DNA of 64,000 nucleotides from Carex sylvatica. Lineage: Eukaryota > Streptophyta > Magnoliopsida > Poales > Cyperaceae. Positions 1 to 11,013 of this stretch are shown here, in pieces. How positions within the stretch are numbered: the first letter of the stretch is position 1; each line of letters opens with the position of its first letter. A program made the position numbers and the translations under genes. Under the pieces are notes generated by a model that saw only the letters and a list, made by a program, of their open reading frames with translations, was not told the DNA's origin and made no database searches. The stretch is from the NCBI GenBank assembly GCA_964058845.1, contig CAXKVR010000109.1:372001-436000 (forward strand), read 5' to 3'.

Positions 1-1297
1 TCAAACTGGACATGACTTTTTAATGTTTCTCTATTTCAATCCTTCGGACTGGAACTCCTAATACTAATCACTGACGGATGGGTCCTACATAAGTCACCTC
101 ATTTTACCAGACCTGTCAACTCTTGACTTTATTGTAGAGAAATTAAAGTATTAATTAAACGATGGGAAAATGGAAAGGAATAATTAATCAAACTTTGAAT
201 GGAGGTTGAAACAATGGGATAATTCATATATATAAATGATATGTTCCATGTAACTTTATGTTGCTTTTGAAGACAAATAAACTAACTATCAGTCAGGACC
301 GGAACTAGAAAATTTAAATTTGAATGGTGAAATATAAAATACATAATGTGTAGTTGTTAGAATTTGAACTCACATCTTCACAACAAATACAATTTTAAAT
401 TACTACACAACAAGAGTACGTTGAACATTGCATGAGAGAGACTAATTAAATTATATAAAAATGTAAAAATAAACAAAAATTCAATTAATTATTTTTAATA
501 TAAATAATTAAAATTTCAAGATTATGGGGGTGGCAATCTGTTCTTAAGTACCTTTAAAGGTTGATATTGGGTGAATTCTTTGGGTGCAAACAAGTGTTAA
601 CCTCAGTGGCTAGATTTCCAATTTCTTTTGTTTTGTTGTCCATTACATTACAGGAATGGTCCTTGAAACATATATATCTTTATGTACCATTTTTATTTCT
701 TAAGATTATATATTTCATCATAACATTGCATCATTTATTCTATTTTGGAGAAATTTTCTATTTGTAAACGGTCTTTTCACACGCCTCATTGGGCCTTATA
801 TCCTACTTATTACAAGTATAACCATACAGATCATGTAATTAGCAATATTTGCAACAGATCTAAGACCGTCAGTTTAATGTTAGTCTATTAATCTTGACGC
901 TAATGGACGTCTGAGATCATATATAGTTTCAGAAATTGACAAAAAAATATCCCTTTTTCATAACAAGCGACGGTTTCATCAAAAGGGGCGGTTCTAGTCC
1001 AAAAATTTGATGTGTTATCAGTAATAATTAATATCTCAACTTCCTCAAACTAATTAGTTTTTAAGCAATAATGACGCTCATAAAAAAAAAAAATCGATGG
1101 TTTAATTGAACAGTTCATAATAAAATCAAACAAAATGAGTACAAGCTAGAGTCATAACAAAAAATCGATGGTTCAATATCATCAATTCTTGTTATGAAAA
1201 TAGGACATTTAAATGATTAAAATATAAAAATAAGAGTACTATCTATAAAAGCTAAATTATATTTTTTCTAAATTAACTACTTATAAAATTATTTGCT
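1..1297. other. AT-rich intergenic, no gene seen
   Basis: No reading frame with recognisable protein similarity and no RNA gene was seen. The first ~120 bases look distantly like 10714-10830: both hold a 'ggac' start, a T-rich stretch, a 'tactaatcactga' or 'ttactgattaatg' motif and a 'gggtcctacat' or 'gggctctacat' end in the same order. The resemblance is weak and could mark a shared old repeat. The short open frame at 561-767 is hydrophobic low-complexity translation of AT-rich DNA and is not called. Confidence 0.5.
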
Positions 1298-2567
1298 TCA
1301 CATCTCCCTGCACAGAGAAAAATACTCATGATTCCAACGATATGCATCACTGCAAAAGATTCTACAACGGTTCCAACCGCTGACAATCCCGCAATCTGAA
1401 TTTTTGCACCATTGTTGTATGTTTCCCACAACATTAGCTTGCCATTTATTCCATGATATTTGTCTGATAAGGTTCACAACTTTTTCACGGCTTAATTCGA
1501 ACTGATCATCACTGTGGCCCACAATTATTTCATCCGCTCTGAAAACACCATGGGAATTGACTGCGGAAAGTAGATGTTGCTCTTGGAACCGCAGAGTTAC
1601 GATGTTCATCAAGTAGAGTGCTTCTCCGTGGCCCTTACATATTGCTTTGTTTAAGAGGTCTACTCCTGTCGAAATATCTCCTTTGTCAAATATATTTATC
1701 TGCAAAAATAAAATACCGTATTAATTATAAATAAGTCATCTGTACACACCAGTTTGAATTTGCAGTTCGTTGCAAATTAAAAGAGAAACCTTCAGCACTT
1801 AAAAAATGGTAAGTTTGTCAGTAATAAAATTCTGATCTATCTAGATTTATTTAGTTTGAATAAATTATTTAATGAACTTGCAACCAAAATACACGTTTAA
1901 TATATATATGTATACATGACCTATATTGCCAAACAAATGAAATATATCTCACAGACGTGATTCAAAAGGAAGAGTCAAAAAGGATTATTATCTAAAAACC
2001 TATCTTTAGCATTTTATCAAACATTATTTAACACATATGAATAGATAGTTACAACCCTCTTACCAGTGCAAGTATGAAGTAAGCCTCAATACTACCAGCT
2101 TCTGCGCACAAACATTCATAATAGGCATACGATAATCGATTGCCGTCCAATTTAAACTTGGAAACTCCCTATCCAATGCTATACATTGTTTGACTATCTG
2201 ATCTTTTAACATGGCATAAAAAAACTTAGACCTGTAAAAACAAAAGATAAAAAAGTATAATTAAAAATAGTATATGTATGTATACACATGTACGAGTTAG
2301 GCCATACATACAAAGATCTCAAAACTAGATCAACATTTAAAAAAAAAAAAAAAAACAGCTTTTACTTTTAAATGAGCCATAATATTTATGTGACATACAA
2401 CTTAGATGTTGGCTAGAATTATTAAAAAAAATAAGGTAGAAGAGAAAAAAAATACTAAATATAGAGATAATATTTACATGTTTTTGAAGTTATAGAGGTC
2501 GGAAAAATTCTCTAGAGGAATTTGAAACAAGCTGTGCTGCAATCTCAACAATCAGGTCTTCCGGGAG
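1298..2567 (-). pseudogene. F-box protein pseudogene (At1g67623-like family)
   Basis: Three exons can be traced on the minus strand. Exon 1 (2567-2478) encodes an F-box start, LPEDLIVEIAAQLVSNSS; exon 2 is 2231-2064 and exon 3 is 1699-1298. Borders are GT..AG: 'cat|gtaaat', 'ttacag|gtctaag', 'ctg|gtaaga' and 'tttgcag|ataaat'. Exon 2 ends in CLCAEAGSIEAYF and exon 3 contains GHGEALYLMNIV and a C-terminal Cys-rich tail, as in plant F-box proteins of the At1g67623/At2g35280 type, which lend substrate specificity to SCF ubiquitin ligases. Two single-base frame breaks are needed: one in exon 1 just after the REFF residues (near 2503) and one in exon 2 between REFPS and KFKLDG. No in-frame ATG was found before LPEDL; a TAG lies immediately upstream. 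The gene therefore looks dead. Family membership is inferred from the F-box and the exon 3 pattern; a sequencing error could explain one break, less easily both. Confidence 0.72.
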
Positions 2568-3681
2568 CTAGCATGTTGATTGTCATGGGTTTTGTCTTTC
2601 TTTTCATGGATAAATTAAGTTGCACCATTTGAAGTCTTTGTGGCGATGCATTATTAATTGATGCTATTCTTTTGTTTCAATGGTGTGTGCTTACGAATCT
2701 AGTATGCATGTATTTATAACGTTGTCACAAAGCAAATTAAGAAGGCAGAAGGAATAAAGAAAATTTAGAAAGCAATTCCTCAAGTTTCCTTATTTAATTT
2801 GGAAAACAAAATATGCCTTCTAAAAATGGACTCGAGAAGAGTCGTTTACAAGTTGAACCGATATTATTCCTAAAATTTACATATACTCAATATATATATA
2901 CTTCCCATGGTGTTCATTTTAGATACTAATTTTCAAAGACCTTGAAATATAAATAATAATGACAGCAATATTTAAGAAAGCATTTTCAATTGATGTATAA
3001 CGAGCTTTCGATATTAGGCTCATTGTGTTTTTTCGCATAATTTTATTCCATTAATTTGGTACTTTCCATATCTAAATTGGAGATCTAATCTCATAAAATT
3101 TTGCAATTACGTACTGAACCCGGCCCAAAGCATGGCCCAATAAAATAACTTCTTTCAAAATCCAAAATAACTCTCTCCAAACCGTTAAACAATCCCCCAC
3201 CCGTTTTGAGTGCATATCCTCTGAGATATCTCAACTTTTGAGTGACCGACGTGTCCGGTGCCTATTCGGGGTGATATAGGGGGTCAGTATTATGTATGCT
3301 TTGAGATTTGTGCAGAACATATATAAACGGTTGGGATTCTCCATAATGTCACGCAAAGTTTGGGATATCTCACAGAATACGAATTCACCCGTTTTAGTCT
3401 TTGAGGCTTGTTACCTTGTAGCACTTCATGTCTTCATCTAATCATATCCTCAGTAGACACGTGTTGGAACCAAAGGACGCCATCACACGAGTAGAAAAAT
3501 GGAATCACCTAAGACTCATTTTCTTTCGGTTTAAACTGATCTAGTTTGAAGCCGATAGATCAAAACCGTGGTGTGGCAACTTTATTAATAAATTGACATA
3601 TTCTTCTATCAGTACAGATTTTTCTTACTAAGATAAAATCTATCGAAATTTATATTATCGGTTGATAACTGGTTAATTTAA
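2568..3681. other. Gene-free stretch
   Basis: AT-rich DNA without a recognisable coding exon. A 'cccggcccaaagcatggccc' patch near 3120 and a C-rich 'aatcccccaccc' patch near 3190 stand out in base composition, but no terminal repeats, primer site or protein similarity could be tied to them. Confidence 0.4.
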
Positions 3682-4129
3682 GGGTGCAACGTTCGGATAC
3701 GGATCGGATAGTGATTTTATCGTATTCGTGTCTGTTATAATTTTTTGAATATGAATACAGATAATCTCGGATATTACAAATACAGATCGGATATCAGATA
3801 GATACGTATATTTTTCATAATTAACTTATTGGTTACAAAATATCTATTATATTATTAAAATATTAGTCACTAATTATGTTACAGTGTTATATTGTTCATC
3901 AAAATATTTATTTAATATGCAATTTAATAAATTATTGGTACAATATGCAATTTAATAAATTAATTTAAGAACATATAGCACATTTGTTATAGTTTAAAAG
4001 TATGAATGGTCAGATATAAATATGGATACAGATAGTCTCGAATATGGATACAAATCGAATAATTGAGGTAATTTTTCAGATTCGAATCTGGACAAAATCA
4101 AATAATATCCGATCCGTTTAGTTACACCC
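3682..4129. mobile_element. Foldback MITE-like element, GGGTG termini
   Basis: The left end reads GGGTGCAACG and continues to 'cggatcggata'. The right end, reverse-complemented, reads GGGTGTAACT and continues to 'cggatcggata', giving imperfect terminal inverted repeats of about 27 bp around an AT-rich interior with no ORF. Length is about 448 bp. Internal sequence repeats variants of 'cggatatggatac'. A related element with GGGCTGAAAA tips lies at 46030-46286. The superfamily is not assigned: no clear target duplication could be fixed. Confidence 0.55.
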
Positions 4130-4444
4130 GCAGGTATATAACTATATCATAATCTTCTTATATCGGATCGTACATTAGTACCGATATAAGCCAGTTGAAT
4201 TTGTTGTGTGTTTTGAACCATCAAAATAAATGAACTTGAATTCGCGCCTCCTCACTAGAAGCTGGAGGTCTTATTTTCACACCCCCAAGTTAATCAAATT
4301 AAATTTCTCCTCTCTCTTCTTCCTCTGTTGGGGTTTGGTAGCCGCTCTATTTTTCTTTTTACTATTGCGTCTTCTAATTGCACAATAACGTGTGATTAAA
4401 TAAGCAATTTATCTGATCTACTATTACTCGTAATTTTAGAGTTG

Positions 4445-4555
4445 CTCATGACAAAAGAGGCGGTGCAGAAGTACATGCTGTCAAAGAGGTGGGAGCACCA
4501 CCTCTTCACTCTTCCCTCACATCAATGTGAGGGATATAAAAACTAAAGCTTCCAT
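4445..4555 (+). pseudogene. F-box/FBD-type gene relic
   Basis: A short frame starting near 4448 reads MTKEAVQKYMLSKRWEHHLF followed by TLPSHQCEG, then runs to a stop near 4555. The pattern 'TKEAV...LSKRWEHLFT.LP' is the conserved end of the F-box helix bundle in plant F-box/LRR/FBD proteins. Nothing upstream supplies the LPxEI part of the F-box and nothing downstream supplies LRR or FBD segments, so only a piece of the first exon remains. The call rests on one motif of about 20 residues and could be fortuitous. Confidence 0.4.
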
Positions 4556-5420
4556 GGAGGGAATTACTTCTTTGCTTTTGAAGGTTTCAAATATTGAAGT
4601 CATGAATTAAATTTGAAGTGCGCTCTTCACATGATATGCACCTCATATCTCATTCTTTTAGTAATTGTGTTAATTTGTAATTAATGATTGGCTTTATTAT
4701 GGTCTGATGCACCTCACTATTTCAAATTTAGGACATGCCAAAATCAGTTTTGTCACTAGAACATTCAATATTTCATTACTCGACAGATATTACTATTTTT
4801 CTTTTTTCGTTTTAATTTTTTCAAATAGAAACATGGCCCATAAAGAATTCGCTAAAAATTGAAGAAGCTCACAATAATACAACTCCTCAAAAATGTAAGT
4901 CCTTTTTAAAAAATAAATAATAAAGTACTAATTAAATTGCATGGTTCAGTCATTAAAGATATCATTACTTTTTAGTTTGTTATTGATTGGATGCAGTTTT
5001 GTTTTGTAGTAGAAGAAGGTCAACGGAAAAGAGAGTTGATGAATCCATTCTCTATTGTTGTAACATCTTTAAGAAGAAATATTGGAAGGATTGAGGTCAA
5101 GTTCTAAAAATTTGATCCTATGTTACAACGAATGGTACATCATTTGATTCTTTGTATTAGAGAAATTGCAAAAATTTAGTAACTATATATCGTTTGATCA
5201 AGGGTCCTTATGGAGAGACCATGAATAAGCTTATGACCTTATGTACAATAACAATGAGTCAAAATGAAAAGATGTAGTTTCATGTTATATTATACAATTT
5301 GTGTAGATGACTTTGCAGCTTTACTAATTATGTTTTAATGTTGAATATTTCTAGTAATTATGTGTTTATGTTGACTGTTAAATATGTCTTGAATTTTTTG
5401 TGTCGATGTTTAATTTAACT

Positions 5421-5638
5421 TGTGTGGATTCCTTCAGTATGTTTAAATGGTTATTTGATTAAGTCAATTATAGAGAAGCGCATCGTTAAATAATTAGTTA
5501 CTGAACTTTGCGGCTGACCTCATATTATTTATGTTTGTTATTTTTGTCACGACATAGGTTGATGGAACGAAGAATAGATACGAGAGTGTCTCTCTTTTTG
5601 CATGCTCCAGCACAGCAACAGAAGCGTGACAATTTTAA
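5421..5638 (+). repeat. Diverged direct repeat, copy A
   Basis: Begins 'tgtgtggattccttcag' and ends near 'gcgtgacaattttaa'. It aligns by eye along its length to copy B at 6595-6810, including 'attatagagaagc' and 'catcgttaaata'. The last ~90 bases read as an open frame, MERRIDTRVSLFL then KRDNFN, similar to the frame in copy B. Confidence 0.6.
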
Positions 5639-6594
5639 TATTAGAGCATTCATTCCTCAGACTGTATTTCAGTCCAAATTTCGTTAGTTATCTGTGTTGT
5701 GTTATGCCTGTATTGAATCTAATATATATGGAAGTAGATTGACTAGTATATGACTTATATATGTTAGTCTCTTGAAATTCTGATGGTTATTATGATTGTA
5801 AAATCTATTATTTGTGATATCGTTTGATTATGATCACATTTATTTGTTTAATATGACTCTATATAATCATTTAATTTAAATGTAAATAATTTAGTGATAA
5901 ATTAATTAAATTGATTTAAGTTGGTGATTGTCTCCTCCGAATAAATTGTCTGATAAATTCGATTCAAATTTTGTTTGATCAATGTCGTTTGTTATCTTTC
6001 ATTTGAATTTTGATGACAATTTTTTTTTTGATGCGGGGAAGAATTGTGAAATTTTTATTTATTTATTTATAAAATTTGAAAAATTTGGTAAAAATGCAAA
6101 TTATAAAAAAAAACTGTAACGTGGCATCGATCATGATTGGAATATTTTTTACCACCGTTAAACCACACTTTAAAAGATCATTCTCTCTTTATCGGATTGG
6201 AATGAAAAAAAAAAAACCAAAGTAAAATCATAAATAAGAGAGAAAGAGACAAAGAGAGAGAAAAAAAAATATTTGAGGTTAAGATTTTGATATTGATTAA
6301 TATTCAATTATATGTTCAATTGAAATTCCAACTGCGCCGTGTTGGTTCTAAACAATCATTGTAATGTTTTTTATTTGTATAGTTGAGAATGTTTGAATTG
6401 GGTATTATGTTATGATGTATATTTAATGGAATAGTGGATCTAAGATTCTAATTTGATTTGTGAAATCATATTATTGTGTGTTCCGACAATTAGTGAAATA
6501 AAATAATATAGATATTGTGTGACTTGTTTTAATTGATAACATAGACTCTAGTGTTATGGCCAGTAAAATATCCAAATATAATTTCATGTGAAAT

Positions 6595-6810
6595 TGTGTG
6601 GATTAATTCAGTCTATTTGAATGGTTGTTTGATTAAGGCAATTATAGAGAAGCACATCGTTAAATAACCGGTTGCTAAGTTTTGTAGCTAATCCCGTATT
6701 ATTTTTGTTTGTTATTTTTATTGTGACGTAATTTGACAGGTCGTAGGATGAATGCAAGGGTTTTTCTATTGTCACGATTTTGTCCTGGAAGACGGGATCG
6801 TGACAATTTC
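6595..6810 (+). repeat. Diverged direct repeat, copy B
   Basis: Second copy of the block at 5421-5638, about 1.17 kb downstream. The open frame at its end reads GRRMNARVFLLSRF then RDRDNFYL, aligning with ERRIDTRVSLFL and KRDNFN of copy A. Both frames stand after an intron-like T-rich tract, so a duplicated small exon is possible, but the protein is not recognised. Confidence 0.6.
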
Positions 6811-7930
6811 TATTTAAACATTTTTTATTATTATTTATTGTTACTTATATTTTCATAACAATTTGTTTCTAGTGAAATTCAATTCATTTGATACTTTCAA
6901 ATGTTATTTTCAAGAATTATTTCCTAATTGTGGGCATTCATTATATTTCTTACCCATGTGCATGCATGTCTTATGTATTTTATGATGTATATCTTGTGGA
7001 ATTCATTCGACAATGAACCATTTATATCAGTCTAATTTGTTAGATTATGATTATAGACATCTTTTTAGATATAGGGTACAGATGCGGAGCCTGATATAAT
7101 ACATTAATTTGGTCATGTCAGCGATATTTTCTGTGTGAGAACACAAAATACTCGGTTCAAATGTCATATTATGAGGTTTATTTGGATAGATGCTGTGATT
7201 TATTGGAGTCTTAAGGTTAAAGAAGTAATGGGTTTGGATGAAAAAGGATGGAAAGGTGCAACATAAGGGTTTATCTTGGGTAATATCATGTCATTTAATG
7301 TCATTTTCGTTTTTTCCTAAGTATAAAAAAAGGCATGTAAATTGCAATGTAGTTGGAGATTACGATGTTAACAAAGGTGATTTTGCAATAATGACCATTG
7401 CAAAAGCTAAATGAAAAATTAATAGCATTGTAACAGTAATGTGCTATATCTTAGAGTTGTGATCTATAACTAGCTCTCTTGTCTTTTTCAATAATCATAT
7501 GAATCTGATTTCCTACTTTTATAGTTCAACAATCATAATCATAATGTTATTATTTTTTGATAGGCCTCTGTTAAATTAATGGTTTGAATTTTTACAAACT
7601 TATACAGTCGATGTGCAAAGAACAAAGGTGGCTCATACTGGTCTAAATGACGTCTCTAGTCAGAGATCGCGCATAAACATGAAATCAATCTCTCTCACTT
7701 GTCAGATTTTCTGTACACTTTCATTTTAATCAATCTCTTACATGCATAAACATGCAAAAAATTCTAATTATAATAATCGTCACAACTTATAATTTCTCAC
7801 TCTTTACTATCTATTTATCATCATTTATCATCACCAGTTTGGATGAAAAATGCAAATATGAGACATTGATCTATTATCTGTTGTAAGATTCAATCAACAG
7901 TTGTAAAAGATTTTAAAGGGAGAAACTTTG

Positions 7931-8040
7931 CTGTATATGAATCAGAAATACAAGTCAATTTGGCAACTTTTCTAATGGAAGTGCTAAAATTGCACAAAAA
8001 TTCACCACGGTGTAGAAAAGAAATAAAAAGCATCTCCTCT
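7931..8040 (+). repeat. Dispersed repeat, copy 1
   Basis: Shares 'tatatgaatcagaaataca', 'gtgctaaaattgcacaaaa' and 'aaaaagcatctcct' in order with 41787-41915, about 34 kb away. Copy 2 holds extra sequence after 'caagtca'. Function unknown; probably an old transposon piece. Confidence 0.7.
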
Positions 8041-8154
8041 GGCACTTTGAATACAGTGTTTTGACGTAGGAATAAATTTAAAAAAAGAAAAAAAATTTAA
8101 AAAAATCCAAAAACTGCTTGAAAAGAGGAATTGTTAAAACATTGTCGTGTATCC

Positions 8155-8319
8155 ATATATATATATATATATATATAAATGTATATGTATATGTATATGT
8201 ATATATGTATATGTATATGTATATATGTATATGTATATGTATATATGTATATGTATATGTGTATATATATATGTAGATGTATGTATGTATGTATGTATGT
8301 ATATATATATATATATATA
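8155..8319. repeat. TA/GTATAT microsatellite
   Basis: Runs of (TA)n, (TATATG)n and (GTAT)n without interruption. Apparent reading frames on both strands here encode only Tyr/Ile/Thr/His or Met/Tyr/Val repeats and are artefacts. The tract is the landing site of the foldback element that begins at 8320. Confidence 0.95.
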
Positions 8320-8752
8320 GAGGTTGGCTACTATGCTTATATAAGCATATCCCCACATATGCTTATAACTCATTTTTGTGTTTTCAATGTCCAAATGGTC
8401 GATCTGAACCGTTAGATGTAATCTCTATATTGAAATGTGCTTGGAGACCAAATTTTACATTTTTCTGAATTTGTTTACTATTTATTAAGCCACTTTGAAA
8501 ATCGCTGATCCAACGGTGGCTTAACAAAACAGTAAAATCAGAAGCCACCGTTGGATCAGAGATTTTCAAATTAGCTTAATAAATAGTACAAAAATTCAGA
8601 AAAATGTAAAATTTGGTCTCCAAGCACATTTCAATATAGAGATCACATCTAACGGTTCAGATCGACCATTTAGACATTGGAAGCACAAAAATGAGTTATA
8701 AGCATATGTGGGGATATGCTTATATAAGCATAGTAGATTAGTAGCCAACCTC
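8320..8752. mobile_element. Foldback MITE 1, GAGGTTGGCTA tips, in (TA)n
   Basis: The two ends are long inverted copies of each other: GAGGTTGGCTACTATGCTTA at the left and its complement ending CCAACCTC at the right. Arms of roughly 170-200 bp surround a short loop near 8500-8545. The arm core contains 'atgtgcttggagaccaaat' and 'ctatttattaagccacttt'. (TA)n flanks both sides, so the target duplication is hidden. A near twin with a clear 9-bp duplication is at 52152-52575, which suggests a Mutator-type origin. There is no ORF of its own, so mobilisation must have depended on another element. Confidence 0.9.
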
Positions 8753-8772
<20 letters not shown>

Positions 8773-8795
<23 letters not shown>

Positions 8796-9212
8796 AGGCT
8801 AATATACAATCGATTGTTTCTAGCCTCCCGTGCAACCAAGTCGTTTTTCGATTTTTAAAGTCCAAATGATTGATCCAAACTGTTAGATCTGATCTCCATA
8901 TTAAAATGTGCAAGGAGACCAAATTTTATATTTTTTTGGAATTTTTTTACTATTTATTAAGCCACTTTGAAAATCGCTGATCCAACGGTGGCTTAACCAA
9001 ACAGTAAAATCAGAAGCTACCGTTGGATTAGCAATTTTCAAAGTGGCTTAATAAATAGTAAAAAAATTCTAAAAAATGTAAAATTTGGTCTCCTAGCACA
9101 TTTTAATATGGAGATCACATCTAACGGTTTTGATCGATCATTTGGATTTTAAAATTCGAAAAATGACTTGGTTGCACGGGAGGCTAGGAACAATCGATTG
9201 TATATTAGCTTA

Positions 9213-9230
<18 letters not shown>
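8773..9230. mobile_element. Foldback MITE 2, (GA)n-GATAGGCTAAT tips, in (TA)n
   Basis: The inverted arms start with a (GA)n run followed by GATAGGCTAATATACAATCG and contain 'gcctcccgtgcaaccaagtc'. The outer ~100 bp of each arm are unlike MITE 1, but the inner arm again has 'gagaccaaattt', 'ctatttattaagccacttt' and 'gctgatccaacggtggctt'. (TA)n tracts border both ends. The element shares its core, not its tips, with its neighbours. Confidence 0.85.
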
Positions 9231-9247
<17 letters not shown>

Positions 9248-9248
9248 G

Positions 9249-9659
9249 TAGTATGGCTAAATTGCTACCGGTACGTAGCACTTCGACCTAAGTACTTACG
9301 GGGTCAAATTTTAGTATTTGATGTTCAAACAACAAATCCAAACCGTTAGATGTTCAATCTATATTAAAATGTGCTTGGAGACCAAATTTTACATTTTTAG
9401 AATTTTTTTACTATTTATTAAGCTAGTTCGAAAACCGTTGTTTTTATTAAATTTTTGCAGCATTGAAAAATAACAATTTTCAAACCAGCTTAATAAATAG
9501 TAAAAAAAATCCCAAAAAATATAAAATTTGGTCTCCAAGCACATTTTAATATAGATTGAATATCTAACGGTTTGAATTTATTGTTTGAACATCAAATACT
9601 AAAATTTAACTTAGTAAGCACTTAGGTCGAAGTGCTACCAGTAGCAATTTAGCTATACT
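9249..9659. mobile_element. Foldback MITE 3, TAGTATGGCTAAATTGC tips
   Basis: Left end TAGTATGGCTAAATTGCTAC, right end complementary to TAGTATAGCTAAATTGCTAC. The arms carry 'agcacttcgacctaagt' and the shared core 'aatgtgcttggagaccaaa' and 'ctatttattaagc'. (TA)n lies on both sides. A third tip sequence on a related core. Confidence 0.85.
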
Positions 9660-9673
9660 ATATATATATGTAT

Positions 9674-9903
9674 GAGGATGGCTACTCTACTTACATAAGC
9701 ATATGAGGGTATATGCTTATAAGTCATTTTTTAGTTTTCAAAATTCAAAGAGTCGATCTGAATCGTTAGATGTGATTTCTATATTAAAATGTGCTTGGAG
9801 ACCAAATTTTATATTTTTCTGATTTTTTTTTCTATTTATTAAGCCACTTTGAAAATTGCTGATCCAACAGTGACTTAACAAAACAGTAAAATCAGAAGCC
9901 ACT
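9674..9903. mobile_element. Foldback MITE 4, one arm only
   Basis: Begins GAGGATGGCTACTCTACTTA, close to the MITE 1 tip, and continues through the same core to 'cagtaaaatcagaagccac', where homology ends. The second arm is missing, so this is a truncated copy. Confidence 0.8.
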
Positions 9904-11013
9904 ATGTCGTATTACATACTGTTTAAAGGTATTAAACTTGAATTAACTTGATAATTTTAATAATATTTTTCAATCAATAAAAAGTTCATGTTATAGGAAA
10001 ATAAATTATATGGATATTGTTCGGCCTCATAAATTAATTTTGTACCAGTATCGTGCAGCTTGAATGTCATTTAATTAGTATATATTCCATTAATATTATC
10101 TTGGGAAGTTATAAGTTCCAAGTTGATTGCCCTAAGGTCCCTAACGATCCATACAAGTAGGTCAAAAAAGGTACCTGTTGCGTTAGGTTTGTTATTTAAA
10201 TCATTGAAATTACTAAAGCATCCAGCACCATTAGTAAAGACAAAAATTAATTGTTGCCTATCACTGCAAAAGGTAAACAAAAAAAATAATGTGGTCAATT
10301 AGGAGCTACTGGATCTTCAACCTTTCCATTGTCTATATGTATCGTTATCATTCTTTATTCTGAAACTGATGAGAATTGAAAAATTATTATCAACCAATGT
10401 TAATATTTTGATAAAAAAAAATTCCTACACAGGTGACGTCCCTAACTTAATTTTTAAAATATCATAATATATAATTTATGACATAGTAAATGATAATTTA
10501 GAAAAAAGGAATAAAAATTGGAGACAAGTATGTACCGTGCTATATTAATAGTTGACCTAGTTCAGCACATTGGATGCGCTCTTCACTAATATAATTCAAA
10601 TTCAAATTGCAAGAAAGTGACCAAATTTTGTCCAAAATAAAAATTAATTAATTAAAATTAGAGAAATTAAAGTTCAATAACAATGTACTAATTCTATATT
10701 AAAATCTCACAAAATGGACAGGAATCATGGATGCTTCTCTGATTCAACCTTTCTTAAACAACCCCTATTAGTTACTGATTAATGGGCTCTACATACAAAC
10801 TTAAAAGTACTTACGGATCCCACCTCATATTGTAGTAACTCATTATAGGAAACGGAGTGACAAATTGGTTCCAAGAATGAGTAATTTTTATGTGGAGATG
10901 GATTCTTCCTTCATGCATTCAATGGCAAGTTACACTGTATCGTTTCTTTTTTTACTTCCATCCTTCAAAATTTTAGTCCTTCTTAGTGGTCACTAACAAA
11001 TTTAAGTTCTTGC
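9904..11013. other. Intergenic, no firm gene
   Basis: A 75-codon open frame on the minus strand (10298-10071) follows an acceptor-like 'ccttttgcag' and reads SDRQQLIFVFTNGAGCFSN near its start. I do not recognise the peptide and codon composition is not convincing. No first B3 exon for the gene at 11032 could be found here. A 'ggatattgttcggcctcat' stretch near 10013 resembles one near 17892, suggesting a shared repeat. Confidence 0.35.

Larger units (their letters stand above)
4556..7930. other. AT-rich non-coding stretch with an old internal duplication
   Basis: No coding gene was recognised. The stretch carries two diverged direct copies of a ~215-bp block (listed separately), several A- and T-tracts, and intron-like sequence. 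Nothing resembling an RNA gene, LTR or terminal repeat was seen. Confidence 0.45.

Noticed and set aside
8078..8468. Several open frames on both strands in the TA/GTATAT tract
   Set aside because: They translate microsatellite DNA into Tyr/Ile/Thr or Met/Tyr/Val repeats, run into foldback arms, and have no coding features.
10071..10298. 75-codon minus-strand frame after an acceptor-like site
   Set aside because: Peptide not recognised, no partner exons, and the surrounding DNA looks like repeat-derived intergenic sequence.
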